A DNA stretch of 64,000 nt from Bradyrhizobium sp. CB2312 (GTDB taxonomy: Bacteria; Pseudomonadota; Alphaproteobacteria; Rhizobiales; Xanthobacteraceae): positions 1,695,501-1,759,500 of the forward strand of contig NZ_CP121668.1 of assembly GCF_029714425.1 (NCBI RefSeq), given 5' to 3'. A model generated the notes under the pieces. It had not been told where the DNA came from. It saw only the letters and a list, made by a program, of their open reading frames with translations, and made no database searches. Positions within the stretch are counted from its first letter, which is position 1. Each line of letters begins with the position of its first letter. Positions 28,301 to 35,595 of this stretch are shown here, piece after piece. A program made the translations under genes and the position numbers.

Positions 28301-28775
28301 CGAGGTTGTCTTTCGGCCCCGGAACGAAATCGATCATCGCGATGTCGAGCGTCCTGGCGACGTCACGACTTGGTGAGTTCAAGTCGGCCCGGGTGACGAG
28401 CGCGGTGAGCTCCAGTTCGCTGAAATAGCGTTGCAGCTCGTCCGCGGTCAGATCGGGATTGACGGGAACGCAGGCGCAGCTTGATGCGACCGCGATCAGC
28501 GCCAGCGCGCTGTCTGCACCGCGTGGCAATGCAACGGCGATCCGGTCCGCAGGGCCGATGCCAAGTCCGCGCAGCGTGCGGATCAGATGCCGGATCAGCT
28601 CGTCCAGCCCGCCATAGGTGAGGGCCGGCCGGCCAGGGGCGAGGAGGGCCGGTGCTGACGGCGCTTTCCGCGCATAATGCTCGAGAAGACCGCCGATATG
28701 GGCAAAGGTGCTGGTTTCGGCACTTTCGCCGTCCGATCCCTCTCCCGCTCCGGATGCAATGTCGGACAACGCCAT
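22302..28775 (-). CDS. Non-ribosomal peptide synthetase, A1-PCP1-C1-A2-PCP2-C2, no thioesterase
   Basis: About 2157 residues. Domains: A1 (30-520), acyl-CoA ligase-like with ILLTSGTAARPK, a TYGMTEAASQIAANP segment resembling oxalate-CoA ligases, and PKGASGKVKR; PCP1 (GADSLAV, S570); C1 (HHLVTDG, 759-765); A2 (about 1080-1590) with IYTSGSSGAPKG, GYRIELKEIE and NAHGK; PCP2 (GGHSLL, S1640); C2 (HHAIVDG, 1851-1857). The chain ends in C2 with no thioesterase or reductase. In A2 the usual FDISVW is FVISVW, losing the Asp that holds an alpha-amino group. The ATG at 28775 is chosen; a TTG at 28808 lacks an RBS. The operon continues with a Lys-rich protein, PPTase and flavin monooxygenase. The product is unknown, perhaps a small amide. 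Confidence 0.92.
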   Translation of the reverse strand: MALSDIASGAGEGSDGESAETSTFAHIGGLLEHYARKAPSAPALLAPGRPALTYGGLDELIRHLIRTLRGLGIGPADRIAVALPRGADSALALIAVASSCACVPVNPDLTADELQRYFSELELTALVTRADLNSPSRDVARTLDIAMIDFVPGPKDNLGGCAFIGPTVAPASGSGASRGDDDAFILLTSGTAARPKMVPLTQRNVCLSAYNAGRVLSLAPNDRLLNVLPLFHAHGLISGLLTALAAGSSVICTEGFDAASFFGWMRELQPTWYTAVPTIHRALLTAAEADPDRARSSSLRVIRSASSSLAPAILNGLEATFGVPVLETYGMTEAASQIAANPFELRKVGSVGRAAGPEIAIMDETGRLLASGERGEIMLRGPNMSRGYYNDEAATRTAFRDGWFRTGDLGYLDADGYLFIVGRIKDVINRGGQKISPLEVEEILLSHPAVLEAGVFAVPHPKLGENVAAVVVLRPNSEATSDQLRQFARKRLAAYKVPSLIRSVAALPKGASGKVKRNALAELIATAEDADEEQLPRNTLETQLAEIWASLLELPQVGIDQDVFALGADSLAVTQMRSRLRERFGVDFSFEDIFDCATVTALAARIETAASYRKAGLPAWRQARETDAPLSFQQQRMYVLSRLDPTHYNYNVVEVAILKGQVDVPALSAGLTAICARHEALRSVFVEQHGEPAQRVLRSPPRFDRIKLKPCPAGTLAAVVEREALKLAQYPFDLSREPPLRVTLLSFNRSSHALVVNVHHLVTDGWSQRLFWEELAAHYAAARKKAVAALPSPTFQYRDFALWQQSWAQTLAAKEQLDYWRTQLDGVTTLPLRTDRARPEVWSGHGARHYFEFSTTLSGDIRALSQDQGVTPFMTLLAAFQCLLFRHTGHEDVATGSLIANRNQIESERLIGLFANTLILRNDFGGDPSFGEMLRRVRQVTLDAYRNQDLAIEEVLRALQVARRTDGNPLFRIMFILQNASIEAARFPGLSTRRIEIDPKVARFDITLELVEADGRFTGFFEYATDLFDAATIEDMAAQFKTLLKAAIANPEQQISRLPLLAEAERRQLLAQGRGARVNFGKRGNLSERFDAQAKKTPNAIAMSDGRTSLTYRELARRSETVAGWLAREGVGAESVVALLAERGPDLVAAMIGVQRAGAAFLNLDPEQPPARLATILGSSCAGVLLAARAQSPMVEALLDPLVARIHVAELEDAIAPGAAKPIRAAPRDAASLAYLIYTSGSSGAPKGVMIEQRGLSNHLASLIAELGLTARDVIAQTAPQSFVISVWQFLAGPMVGARVHVCANATVQDPILLAQEIAREGITVLEIVPSLLRVILDRMDEPQIRRAFAKLRLMISTGEPLPVDLCRAWFARCPKVPLINAYGASECSDDVSLHRLTRAPAMTTTNVPVGAPLPNTQLYVLDANLQPQPVGVVGELCIGGAGVGRFYVNDPAQSRQRFLPDPFARRAGSRLYRTGDLARRRSDGTIECLGRADHQVKVRGYRIELKEIENALAEHPAVRAGIVEPRREAAGDVRLIAHIVAKPGSRSSASELREFLKRRLPAHAVPSAFLFLEQVPLNAHGKIDRSALLAPAQVETSGPDAAVPARRFTEKVLSDIWIDLLKVESIGVTDNFFDLGGHSLLAGQAMARIARALGVSLPIKTIFEAPTIEQLARRVDEAVAAKPRKPAASLQRPFESRLIESRLAESGLPVLSIAQDQMLRIEQNLSGLPLFNLPFAFRLQGPLDPAALAQALDDVAARHESLRTTFGWADEEPTSRIMPPGKLRRVLTVETIGDGHPHNNKRRKALELRKIDLLIEQETYTPVDTTQAPLLRTRLLRLHADDHVLLLTLHHAIVDGWSIGVLFEELSSRYAALAGYPSVPLPKPPPAFADVARWQRWWCSTDAARRQAADWIENLRGAAALFDGESSPGPSTGHHPVNLEPDLIARLTAFAGQHNGTLFMCLLTGLKALLVARTGRSDIAVATAMANRAQPDTDRIVGPFENTVIVRTRISPELSFVEALARVRQSVLDAHARQELPFNIVADHLEQEGIDPAALLQVYFTLQNPLRQPLDLPDLTTTSIGNVAREGQPVLPIDQTWLSLMLKERPTGITGSCNYKSELLDGGMIGEWMEDLVALLAAASAQPNTPLGRLLARRAA

Positions 28776-28911
28776 TCCCTTTTGATCTGATTGGGCTATT
28801 CTTCCCAAGACTTAGGGAACGCGTCCAGTCTGAGGTGAAGTTCGGGCCTCAAAATCTGTGGTTGAGGGCCCCAAAAGCCCTTCGACGGAGTGATGGTCGG
28901 GCAGAATCACC

Positions 28912-31900
28912 ATGCTGGAGAACGAACCGGACACGGGAACGGGAAGCGGGCTGAAGCGCTGGCTTGAGGATATCGGTCTCGGCCATTACAGCGATCTCTT
29001 CGCACAACACCGCCTCGATCTCGACGTCATGGCGGACCTGACCGAATCCGATCTGGTCGAGCTCGGCTTGCCGCTCGGCGATCGCAAGCGGCTCCAGCGG
29101 GCGATGGCCGCGCTGTTCAAGGCGGAAACCGCGGAGACGCCGGCGCCAGCGCCGCGCCCGCAAACCCGGACGGAAGTCGGCGCCGAACGGCGTCAGCTCA
29201 CCACCATGTTCTGCGACATGGTGGATTCCACCTCGCTGTCGGTGCAGTTCGATCCGGAAGACGTGCGCGACATGATCGCGAGCTTTCGCGAGACCTGCGT
29301 CCGCGTGGTGAAGCATTACGAAGGTTTCGCCGCCCGTTTCGTCGGCGACGGCATTCTGGTCTATTTCGGCTATCCGACCGCGCATGAGGACGATGCCGAG
29401 CGCGCGGTGCGTGCCGGGCTCGAGATCGTGCGCGTGCTTTCGACCGCCCGTGCGATCGAGCCGCGCGGGGCGCTCAGCCACTCGCCCGCCGTCCGCATCG
29501 GCATCGCAACCGGCCTCGTCGTGGTCGGCGACCTCGTCGGACAGGGCACCGAGGAGCGCGACTCCGCGGTCGGAGAGACCGTCAATCTCGCCGCGCGCCT
29601 GCAAGCCCTGGCGCCGCCCAATGGCGTCGTGATTTCCTCCTCGACCCAGTCGCTGCTGAAGGGGAAATTCGACTACCGCAATCTCGGCGTCCATGTCCTC
29701 AAGGGCATCTCGGAGAAGGTGCAGGCCTGGCACGTGGTGCGTGCCTCGCGGGTGGAGACCCGCTTTGCCGCCGCCATGGGCGGACGGCTGACGCCGCTCG
29801 TCAACCGCGAGGAGGAGATCGCGCTGTTGATGGGCCGCTGGCAGCAGGCCAAGGACGGCGACGGCCAGGTCGTGGTCAAGTTCGGCGAGCCCGGCATCGG
29901 CAAGTCGCGCATCATCCAGGAGATCTTCGAGCGGATCTCGGGCGACCGCCATGGCCAGGTCTCGTTCCAGTGCTCGCCCTATTACACCTCGACCGCGTTC
30001 TATCCGTTCGCCGAGCAGCTCAAATTCTCGCTCGGCCTCGACCGCGAGGATCCGTCCGCGATGTCGCTGGCGAGCCTGGAGACCGCGGTCGCCGCCGCGC
30101 ATGGCGACATCGAGCAGGTCACGCCGCTGTTCGCCGCGCTGCTGTCGATACCGACCGGCGATCGCTATCCGCCGCTCGACCTGTCGCCGCAACAGCAGAA
30201 GGACGCGACCGTCGCGGCGCTGGTCAATCATTTCCTCGGGCTTGCGCGCGAGATGCCGCTGGTGATCGCGTTCGAGGATCTGCACTGGATCGATCCGACC
30301 TCCCGCGAGGTGATCGACCTTCTGGTCGACCGGGCGCAGAACCGGCCGATCCTCGTCATCATCACCGCGAGATCCGAATTCCAGCCGAGCTGGAACGCGC
30401 ATTCGCACATCACGACGCTGGTGCTGAACCGCCTGAGCCGGCAGCTCCGCACGACGCTGGTCGAGCGCGTCGCCGGCAGGGAGCTTCCCAAGGAGGTCGT
30501 CGAGGAGATCATCGTCAAGACCGACGGCGTGCCGCTGTTCCTGGAGGAGCTGACCAAGACCGTTCTCGAATCCAACCTGCTGACCGAACGGCACGGACGC
30601 TACGTGCTGTCGGGCCCGTGGCGGCAGCTTGCGATTCCGGCGACGCTGACCGACTCGCTGATGGCGCGGCTGGACAGGATGGGTCCGTTCAAGCGGATCG
30701 CGCAGATTGGCGCCACCATCGGCCGCGAGTTCTCCTACGAGACGCTACACGCGGTCGCCAACACGCCGGCCGAGCAGATCGAGGCTGCGCTCAATCATCT
30801 GGAGGAGGCGGGGCTGATCATGCGCCGCGGCCATCCGCCCGATGCGCTCTACTCCTTCAAGCACGTGATGATCCAGAACGCCGCGCATGCGAGCCTCTTG
30901 CACAGCGAGCGTCGCAAGCTGCATTCCCGCATCGCCCAGGTGCTGGGGGAAATGTATCCGGAGAAGACCGAGCGCGAGCCGGAGCTGCTCGCCCATCACC
31001 TGACCGAATCAGGCCAGAGCGAGGGCGCCGCCAGCTTCTGGCTCAAGGCCGGCAAGCAGGCGGCCAAGAGCGGGGCCAATCTGGAGGCGATCGGCCATCT
31101 ACGCCGGGGCTTGAGCGTCGTGCAGGCCAATGCGCGCATGCAGGGCGCCGACGAGATCGAGCTCGAGCTGCGCATCGCGCTCGGTAACGCGCTGATCGCG
31201 GCCAAGGGCTATGCGGTGCAGGAGGTCGAGGAGAACTACACCCGCGCGCTCGAGCTCGGTCAGCAGCTCGACGACGAGGAAAAGACCTTCGCCGCCACGC
31301 GTGGCCTCTGGGTGTGCCATTTCATCCGCGCCGACCTCACCCGCGCGCACGATCTCAGCGTCGAGCTGTTGAAGTTCGCCAAGCGCGAGCGGCTCAACGA
31401 CCGGACCCACCCGGCGCAGCAGACCGGCTATCTGATCGAGGCGCACCGCTCGATCGCGATGACCATGCTCTATCGCGGCCGCTTTGCCGCGTCCCAGCAT
31501 CATCTGCACCGCTGCATCAACCTCTACAGCCCCGACCTGCACTCCGATCTGATGGAGCGGCACGGCACCGATCCCGGCGTCGTCTCGCTGTCCTATCTCG
31601 GCTATCTCCTGTGGTTCCTCGGCCGGCCAGATGCCGCGCGCCAGCACAGCGAGCAGGCGATCCTGCATGCGGAGAAGATCCGCCATCCCTTCTCGCTCGC
31701 CTTCGCGCTCGTGTTCGGCGCCTATCTCTGCCAGCATCTGCGCGACATCGAGGGCACGCGCGACTACGCCAACCGCGCCATGATCATCGCCACCGAGCAC
31801 AATTTCCTGCACTGGAAGCAGCAGGCCGCGATCCTGCGCGGCTGGGCGCTGGCGCAGCTCGGTGAGGCCGACGAAGGCATCAGCCAGATGCGCTTCGGCC

Positions 31901-32382
31901 TCGACGAATACGAGGCGATGGATTCCTGGCTCGCCGGCTGCTGGTTCCGCTGCCTGCTGGCGGAAGCCTATGCCAAGGTCGGGATGCGCGATGCCGCCTT
32001 GCGCGCGCTGGACGGCGCGCTCGCGACCGCGCGGCGGACCGGCGATCACTCCTACCTCGCCGAGGTCTATCGCCTGCAAGGCGAGATCACGCTGCTCGAC
32101 CGTGACCCGGCCTCGGTGCAGGAGGCCGAGGATCTGTTCGCGCTGTCGCTGGAGACCGCGCGCAAGCAGGGCGCGCTGTCCTGGGAGCTTCGCACCGCCG
32201 TCAGCCTTGCGCGCCTGTCGCACGAGGCCGGCAAGCGCGAGCACGCAAGCCTCCTGCTGGTGCCGATCGTCGGCAAATTCAGCGAGGGCTTTTACACGCC
32301 GGACCTGAAGCAGGCGATGCAGCTCGTCAACGAGCTCGGTGCGGAAGTATCCGTGCGCGAACCGGCTGATCCCGTGCGATGA
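28912..32382 (+). CDS. SAM domain - class III nucleotide cyclase - AAA ATPase - TPR signalling protein
   Basis: An 1156-residue multidomain protein. An N-terminal SAM domain (about 12-75; LKRWLEDIGLGHYSDLFAQH) precedes a class III cyclase domain (about 93-260), with metal Asp residues in MFCDMVDST (D102) and VGDGIL (D146) and the VNLAARL motif. A STAND/AAA ATPase follows with Walker A GEPGIGKS (K331) and IAFEDLHWIDPT, then a long TPR-like tail. Such proteins are thought to couple ATP hydrolysis and ligand sensing to cAMP or cGMP synthesis. It is divergent from the NRPS gene by 136 bp, so control of the NRPS is possible but unproven. The stop overlaps the next gene (ATGA). Confidence 0.9.
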   Translation: MLENEPDTGTGSGLKRWLEDIGLGHYSDLFAQHRLDLDVMADLTESDLVELGLPLGDRKRLQRAMAALFKAETAETPAPAPRPQTRTEVGAERRQLTTMFCDMVDSTSLSVQFDPEDVRDMIASFRETCVRVVKHYEGFAARFVGDGILVYFGYPTAHEDDAERAVRAGLEIVRVLSTARAIEPRGALSHSPAVRIGIATGLVVVGDLVGQGTEERDSAVGETVNLAARLQALAPPNGVVISSSTQSLLKGKFDYRNLGVHVLKGISEKVQAWHVVRASRVETRFAAAMGGRLTPLVNREEEIALLMGRWQQAKDGDGQVVVKFGEPGIGKSRIIQEIFERISGDRHGQVSFQCSPYYTSTAFYPFAEQLKFSLGLDREDPSAMSLASLETAVAAAHGDIEQVTPLFAALLSIPTGDRYPPLDLSPQQQKDATVAALVNHFLGLAREMPLVIAFEDLHWIDPTSREVIDLLVDRAQNRPILVIITARSEFQPSWNAHSHITTLVLNRLSRQLRTTLVERVAGRELPKEVVEEIIVKTDGVPLFLEELTKTVLESNLLTERHGRYVLSGPWRQLAIPATLTDSLMARLDRMGPFKRIAQIGATIGREFSYETLHAVANTPAEQIEAALNHLEEAGLIMRRGHPPDALYSFKHVMIQNAAHASLLHSERRKLHSRIAQVLGEMYPEKTEREPELLAHHLTESGQSEGAASFWLKAGKQAAKSGANLEAIGHLRRGLSVVQANARMQGADEIELELRIALGNALIAAKGYAVQEVEENYTRALELGQQLDDEEKTFAATRGLWVCHFIRADLTRAHDLSVELLKFAKRERLNDRTHPAQQTGYLIEAHRSIAMTMLYRGRFAASQHHLHRCINLYSPDLHSDLMERHGTDPGVVSLSYLGYLLWFLGRPDAARQHSEQAILHAEKIRHPFSLAFALVFGAYLCQHLRDIEGTRDYANRAMIIATEHNFLHWKQQAAILRGWALAQLGEADEGISQMRFGLDEYEAMDSWLAGCWFRCLLAEAYAKVGMRDAALRALDGALATARRTGDHSYLAEVYRLQGEITLLDRDPASVQEAEDLFALSLETARKQGALSWELRTAVSLARLSHEAGKREHASLLLVPIVGKFSEGFYTPDLKQAMQLVNELGAEVSVREPADPVR

Positions 32383-33173
32383 GTGACCTTGCCGCCGCGC
32401 GTGCGCGTTACGTCGCGATGATTGCCAAGCGCGAGCGGATTTCCTCACCGCGCTTGCTCGAAGCGCTGGCTGCCGTCCCGCGCGAGGATTTTCTCGCCAG
32501 AGGCCCTTGGCGTATCAAGAGCGAGGCGGCGCGCAGCTACCGGCTGACGCCAGATGCCGATCCGGTTCATCTCTATGACAATGTGCTGGTCGCGATCGAC
32601 GCGCGCCGCAAGCTCGACACCGGGCTGCCGAGCCTGTGGGCGCATTTCGTCGATTTGCTCGAGGTCAAGGAGAAGGACCGTGTCGTGCAGATCGGCTGCG
32701 GGCTTGGCTATTTCTCGGCGGTGCTGTCGAAGATCGTCGGCCCAAAGGGCAGGGTGCATGCGATCGAATGCGACGAGCGGCTCGCGGCGCGGGCCGCGAC
32801 CTATCTCCGCGCCTATGATAATGTCGCGGTCGTCCACGGCGACGGCTGCCGCGACATTGGCGAGCCGGCCGACGTGATCATCGTCCACGCCGGCTTCTCG
32901 CATCCGCATCCGCTCTGGCTGAAGTCGCTCCGCCCGCGCGGACGCCTTTTGGTGCCGTTGACCCAGCGCGACCGCGAAGGCGCCGCCCTCAAGATCACGC
33001 GCAAGGGCAAACGCTTCGAAGCCGAGGCGGTGCAGCAGATCCGGATCTTTCCCGGCCAGGGCCGAGGCGTGACTGCGCTCGACGACCGCGTCGCAGACTG
33101 GTGGCAGCGCGCCTCTGCCCTGGCCCCACTGCGCTTTCGCGGGATAGAGCAGGGGCTGCCGTCGGATGGCTAA
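32379..33173 (+). CDS. Protein-L-isoaspartate O-methyltransferase-like methyltransferase
   Basis: This 264-residue protein has a PIMT-like fold: N-terminal AVPREDFLARGPW (residues about 32-44), the SAM-binding motif VVQIGCGLGYFSAVLSKI (about 103-120) and the acidic strand VHAIEC. PIMT enzymes methylate isoaspartyl residues in damaged proteins. Overall similarity is partial: the usual DG(S/T)GYQTA motif is IGCGLGYFS, so the substrate may differ. It overlaps the cyclase gene by 4 bp and is translationally coupled to it, which suggests a shared stress or signalling role. Confidence 0.8.
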   Translation: MSDLAAARARYVAMIAKRERISSPRLLEALAAVPREDFLARGPWRIKSEAARSYRLTPDADPVHLYDNVLVAIDARRKLDTGLPSLWAHFVDLLEVKEKDRVVQIGCGLGYFSAVLSKIVGPKGRVHAIECDERLAARAATYLRAYDNVAVVHGDGCRDIGEPADVIIVHAGFSHPHPLWLKSLRPRGRLLVPLTQRDREGAALKITRKGKRFEAEAVQQIRIFPGQGRGVTALDDRVADWWQRASALAPLRFRGIEQGLPSDG

Positions 33174-33247
33174 CGATTCGTTTCATTTTACCTTGATTGC
33201 GAATCCAAGTTTCCAATGTCTCGCACCGCTTGTATGACTGCGGCTCG

Positions 33248-34231
33248 ATGGCCATTCGGGCGCGCTCCATGCATTCCGTTGCACTGCTGACTGCCAGCTA
33301 TGCCAAGGATATCGAACGCTTTTCGCTGCTCAGCGAGAGCATCGACACCTGGCTGACGGGATACACGCGGCATTATGTTCTCGTTAACGATGAGGATGTG
33401 CCGCTGTTCGAACGGTTCGCGTCCGACAAGCGCGTCATCGTTCCGGCCTCGCGTTACTTGCCGAAATGGCTGTTCGCGCTGCCGCCGGCGCTTCAGTTCA
33501 TCAGCAGCCGCAGGGTCTGGCTGTCGCTGCTGTCGTCGCCCGTGCACGGCTGGCACATCCAACAGATCCTGAAGATCGCCGGCGTCCTCAACGCGCCCGA
33601 GCAGCGCGTCTGCATCCTGGACTCGGACAATCTGTTCTTCCGCGAATTCGACGTCGGCCAGTATGCCGGCGGTGAGAAGACGCCGCTGTTCGTCACGCGC
33701 AAGGGGATCGACGCTGGTCACCCCTTGCATGTGCTGTGGCTGCGCACCGTCGACCAGCTCCTCGGCGTCAGGGACCGGTCCTTCCCCGCGGACGACTATG
33801 TCGGCAACGCGCTGGTCTGGGACAAGGACAGCGCGCGGGCGATGACCGCCGCCATCAAGTCGGCGACGGGCCTGAGCTGGGCGCTGGCGCTGTGCCGGAA
33901 GAAGAAGTTCTCCGAATACCTGCTTTACGGAAACTTCGTCGCGAACTCGCCGGAACATCTGGCGAGGCATCGGGTCACCGAGGACAGCATCGCCGTCTCG
34001 CACTGGGACGACACCCGCCTCGACCGCGCCGCGATCGAGGCGATGATGCGGGCCGCTTCGCCGGAGCAGGTCGCGCTGTGCATCCAGTCCTATTCGTCGA
34101 CCTCGATCGACGACATCCGCGACGTGTTCCGCTTCAGTTCGCGCGATCGCCGCGCCCCGAGTCTTTCGCCGGATCACATCGGCGATGCGGCGGAATTCGA
34201 AGTGCCGAAGACCCTCAAACGTCCTTCGTGA
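33248..34231 (+). CDS. DUF6492-type (glycosyltransferase-like) protein
   Basis: About 327 residues from the ATG at 33248 (MAIRARSMHSVALL); the start is uncertain (33269 is also possible). The core has an N-terminal alpha/beta pattern (SVALLTASYAKDIERFSLL), a hydrophobic region, VCILDSDNLFF, which resembles the DxD metal motif of GT-A glycosyltransferases, and a FPADDYVGNALVWDK segment. I place it in DUF6492 by recollection; family members sit in surface polysaccharide loci. Neighbours (a Tat-exported GH10 enzyme and a flippase) fit exopolysaccharide synthesis. The donor and acceptor sugars are unknown. Confidence 0.7.
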   Translation: MAIRARSMHSVALLTASYAKDIERFSLLSESIDTWLTGYTRHYVLVNDEDVPLFERFASDKRVIVPASRYLPKWLFALPPALQFISSRRVWLSLLSSPVHGWHIQQILKIAGVLNAPEQRVCILDSDNLFFREFDVGQYAGGEKTPLFVTRKGIDAGHPLHVLWLRTVDQLLGVRDRSFPADDYVGNALVWDKDSARAMTAAIKSATGLSWALALCRKKKFSEYLLYGNFVANSPEHLARHRVTEDSIAVSHWDDTRLDRAAIEAMMRAASPEQVALCIQSYSSTSIDDIRDVFRFSSRDRRAPSLSPDHIGDAAEFEVPKTLKRPS

Positions 34232-35282
34232 ACTTGCTGATCACGTCCATGAACGGTTTTGGCTTGAACTCGCCGTCGAGCGGCAGCGGACGGTTCGGCT
34301 GCTTGTCGGCGCGGGCGAAAACGCCGTTGATCCAGCTGTAGCGGTCCGAGAGACCCCAGGTCAGGATCGAGCGCACCGGCCCGCTGGTCGAGATCGCCGT
34401 CAGGAGATCATCGACGCGTTTGGCGACGATGGCATCGCGCTCCGCCGCATTTCCGGTTAGCTTCTGATCGTCGACGTCGAGCTCGGTGACGTAGACCTCG
34501 AGCCCCCACGCGCGCAGCTCGGTGACGAACTCGGCGAGGCCGTGCGTGTCGATCTCGAGCTCGGCATGCAGATGCGATTGCAATCCCACGGCATGCAGCG
34601 GCACGCCCTGGTCGAGCAGGTCCATGATCAGCGTGCGGTACGCCGCGCGCTTGGCGATGAACGAATCCTTCGCCGACTCGATGTCGTATTCGTTGATCGC
34701 GAGCTTGACGAAGGGATCGGCCGCGGCCGCCGTGCGGAAGGCCAGAGGGATCCAGCGCTCGCCGAGATGCTGCGTCCAGAACGTGTCGCGCCGGTCCTTC
34801 ACACTGCGGGGATTGTCCAGGATCGGCTCGTTGACGACGTCCCACGACGTCAGCTTGTCCTTGTAATAGGACACGACGGTGCCGATGTGATCGACATAGG
34901 CGCGCTCGACGCCTTTGGCGTCCTTGATCTGCTTGGTCCAGTCCGGAATGTCGTGATACCAGGCGAGCGCGTGGCCGCGCATCGTCAGATCGTTCTTCTG
35001 CGCGAATTCATAGATGGCGTCGGCGCGTTCGAACGCGAATGTATGGGCATCCGGCCGCAGCATCGGCCATTTCAGCTCGAGCACCGGCACCACCTGGGTG
35101 CAATAGGTGCTGATGGCATCGCCAAGCCGCGGATCGGCTTGCAGGTCCCACAGTGTCGCGGCGGCGCCATAGCCGGGACGGCGCTGGGCGAACTTCGACG
35201 TCGGCGCGGCAGACGCCGACGCGCCCGCGACAAGGGACGCGGCACTGCCGAGGAGAAATTCGCGTCTGTCGAGCCTAGTCAC
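34215..35282 (-). CDS. Tat-exported endo-1,4-beta-xylanase, glycoside hydrolase family 10
   Basis: This 355-residue enzyme starts at GTG 35282, with AAAGGA 6-7 nt upstream. The N-terminus is a Tat signal (RLDRREFLLGSAASLVAGAS; RREFL twin-arginine). The GH10 core has SWDVVNEPI with the acid/base Glu at about 152 and VYVTELDVDD with the nucleophile Glu at about 267, plus MRGHALAWYHDIPDW. It hydrolyses beta-1,4-xylosyl or related linkages in the periplasm or outside. Its 3' end overlaps the DUF6492 gene by 17 bp, convergently. In such a cluster it may trim the bacterium's own polysaccharide rather than plant xylan (inference). Confidence 0.92.
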   Translation of the reverse strand: MTRLDRREFLLGSAASLVAGASASAAPTSKFAQRRPGYGAAATLWDLQADPRLGDAISTYCTQVVPVLELKWPMLRPDAHTFAFERADAIYEFAQKNDLTMRGHALAWYHDIPDWTKQIKDAKGVERAYVDHIGTVVSYYKDKLTSWDVVNEPILDNPRSVKDRRDTFWTQHLGERWIPLAFRTAAAADPFVKLAINEYDIESAKDSFIAKRAAYRTLIMDLLDQGVPLHAVGLQSHLHAELEIDTHGLAEFVTELRAWGLEVYVTELDVDDQKLTGNAAERDAIVAKRVDDLLTAISTSGPVRSILTWGLSDRYSWINGVFARADKQPNRPLPLDGEFKPKPFMDVISKFTKDV

Positions 35283-35595
35283 GGCCGTCCTTTCGGAACC
35301 AACGCGCCATCGTACCAAGCGGCGCGTTGCGACGCCGGGGTTTTCCGTTGTTGGGTTAACCTTGTGGCGTTGTTCCAGTCTGGATCAGGGCTTTCGCCTC
35401 GCGGTCGCGAGAATCGCTTCGGCGAAAGGGCAAATTTAACGCTAACGGGCGAAAGCGGCGTCAAAACCTCATTCGCCGCCCGGTCTGCAGACTTATGTGA
35501 CACTCTTGCGCGATGCTGCGGCGCGGTTCGTTCGCCCCGCCAAGATCCCGTTAAGGCCCATTGATTGACGGCCGTCATCATCGCAACGGTCCCGC
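35283..35595. other. Intergenic region, 313 bp, divergent xylanase / flippase promoters
   Basis: No supported gene. It must hold the promoters of both the GH10 and the flippase genes. A slightly less GC-rich stretch (GGCAAATTTAACGCTAACGG, about 35429-35449) occurs near the middle. No clear palindrome or RNA element was seen. Confidence 0.5.

Noticed and set aside
17812..28775. Direct link between the acetylpolyamine-deacetylase-like gene and the NRPS C2 domain (polyamine as release amine)
   Set aside because: Genes are on opposite strands and separated by a lipoprotein gene. The idea is only a guess, so it is kept out of the findings.
28849..30594. Minus-strand open frame of 581 codons opposite the SAM-cyclase gene
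   Set aside because: Shadow of the cyclase-AAA gene; composition typical of GC-rich antisense.
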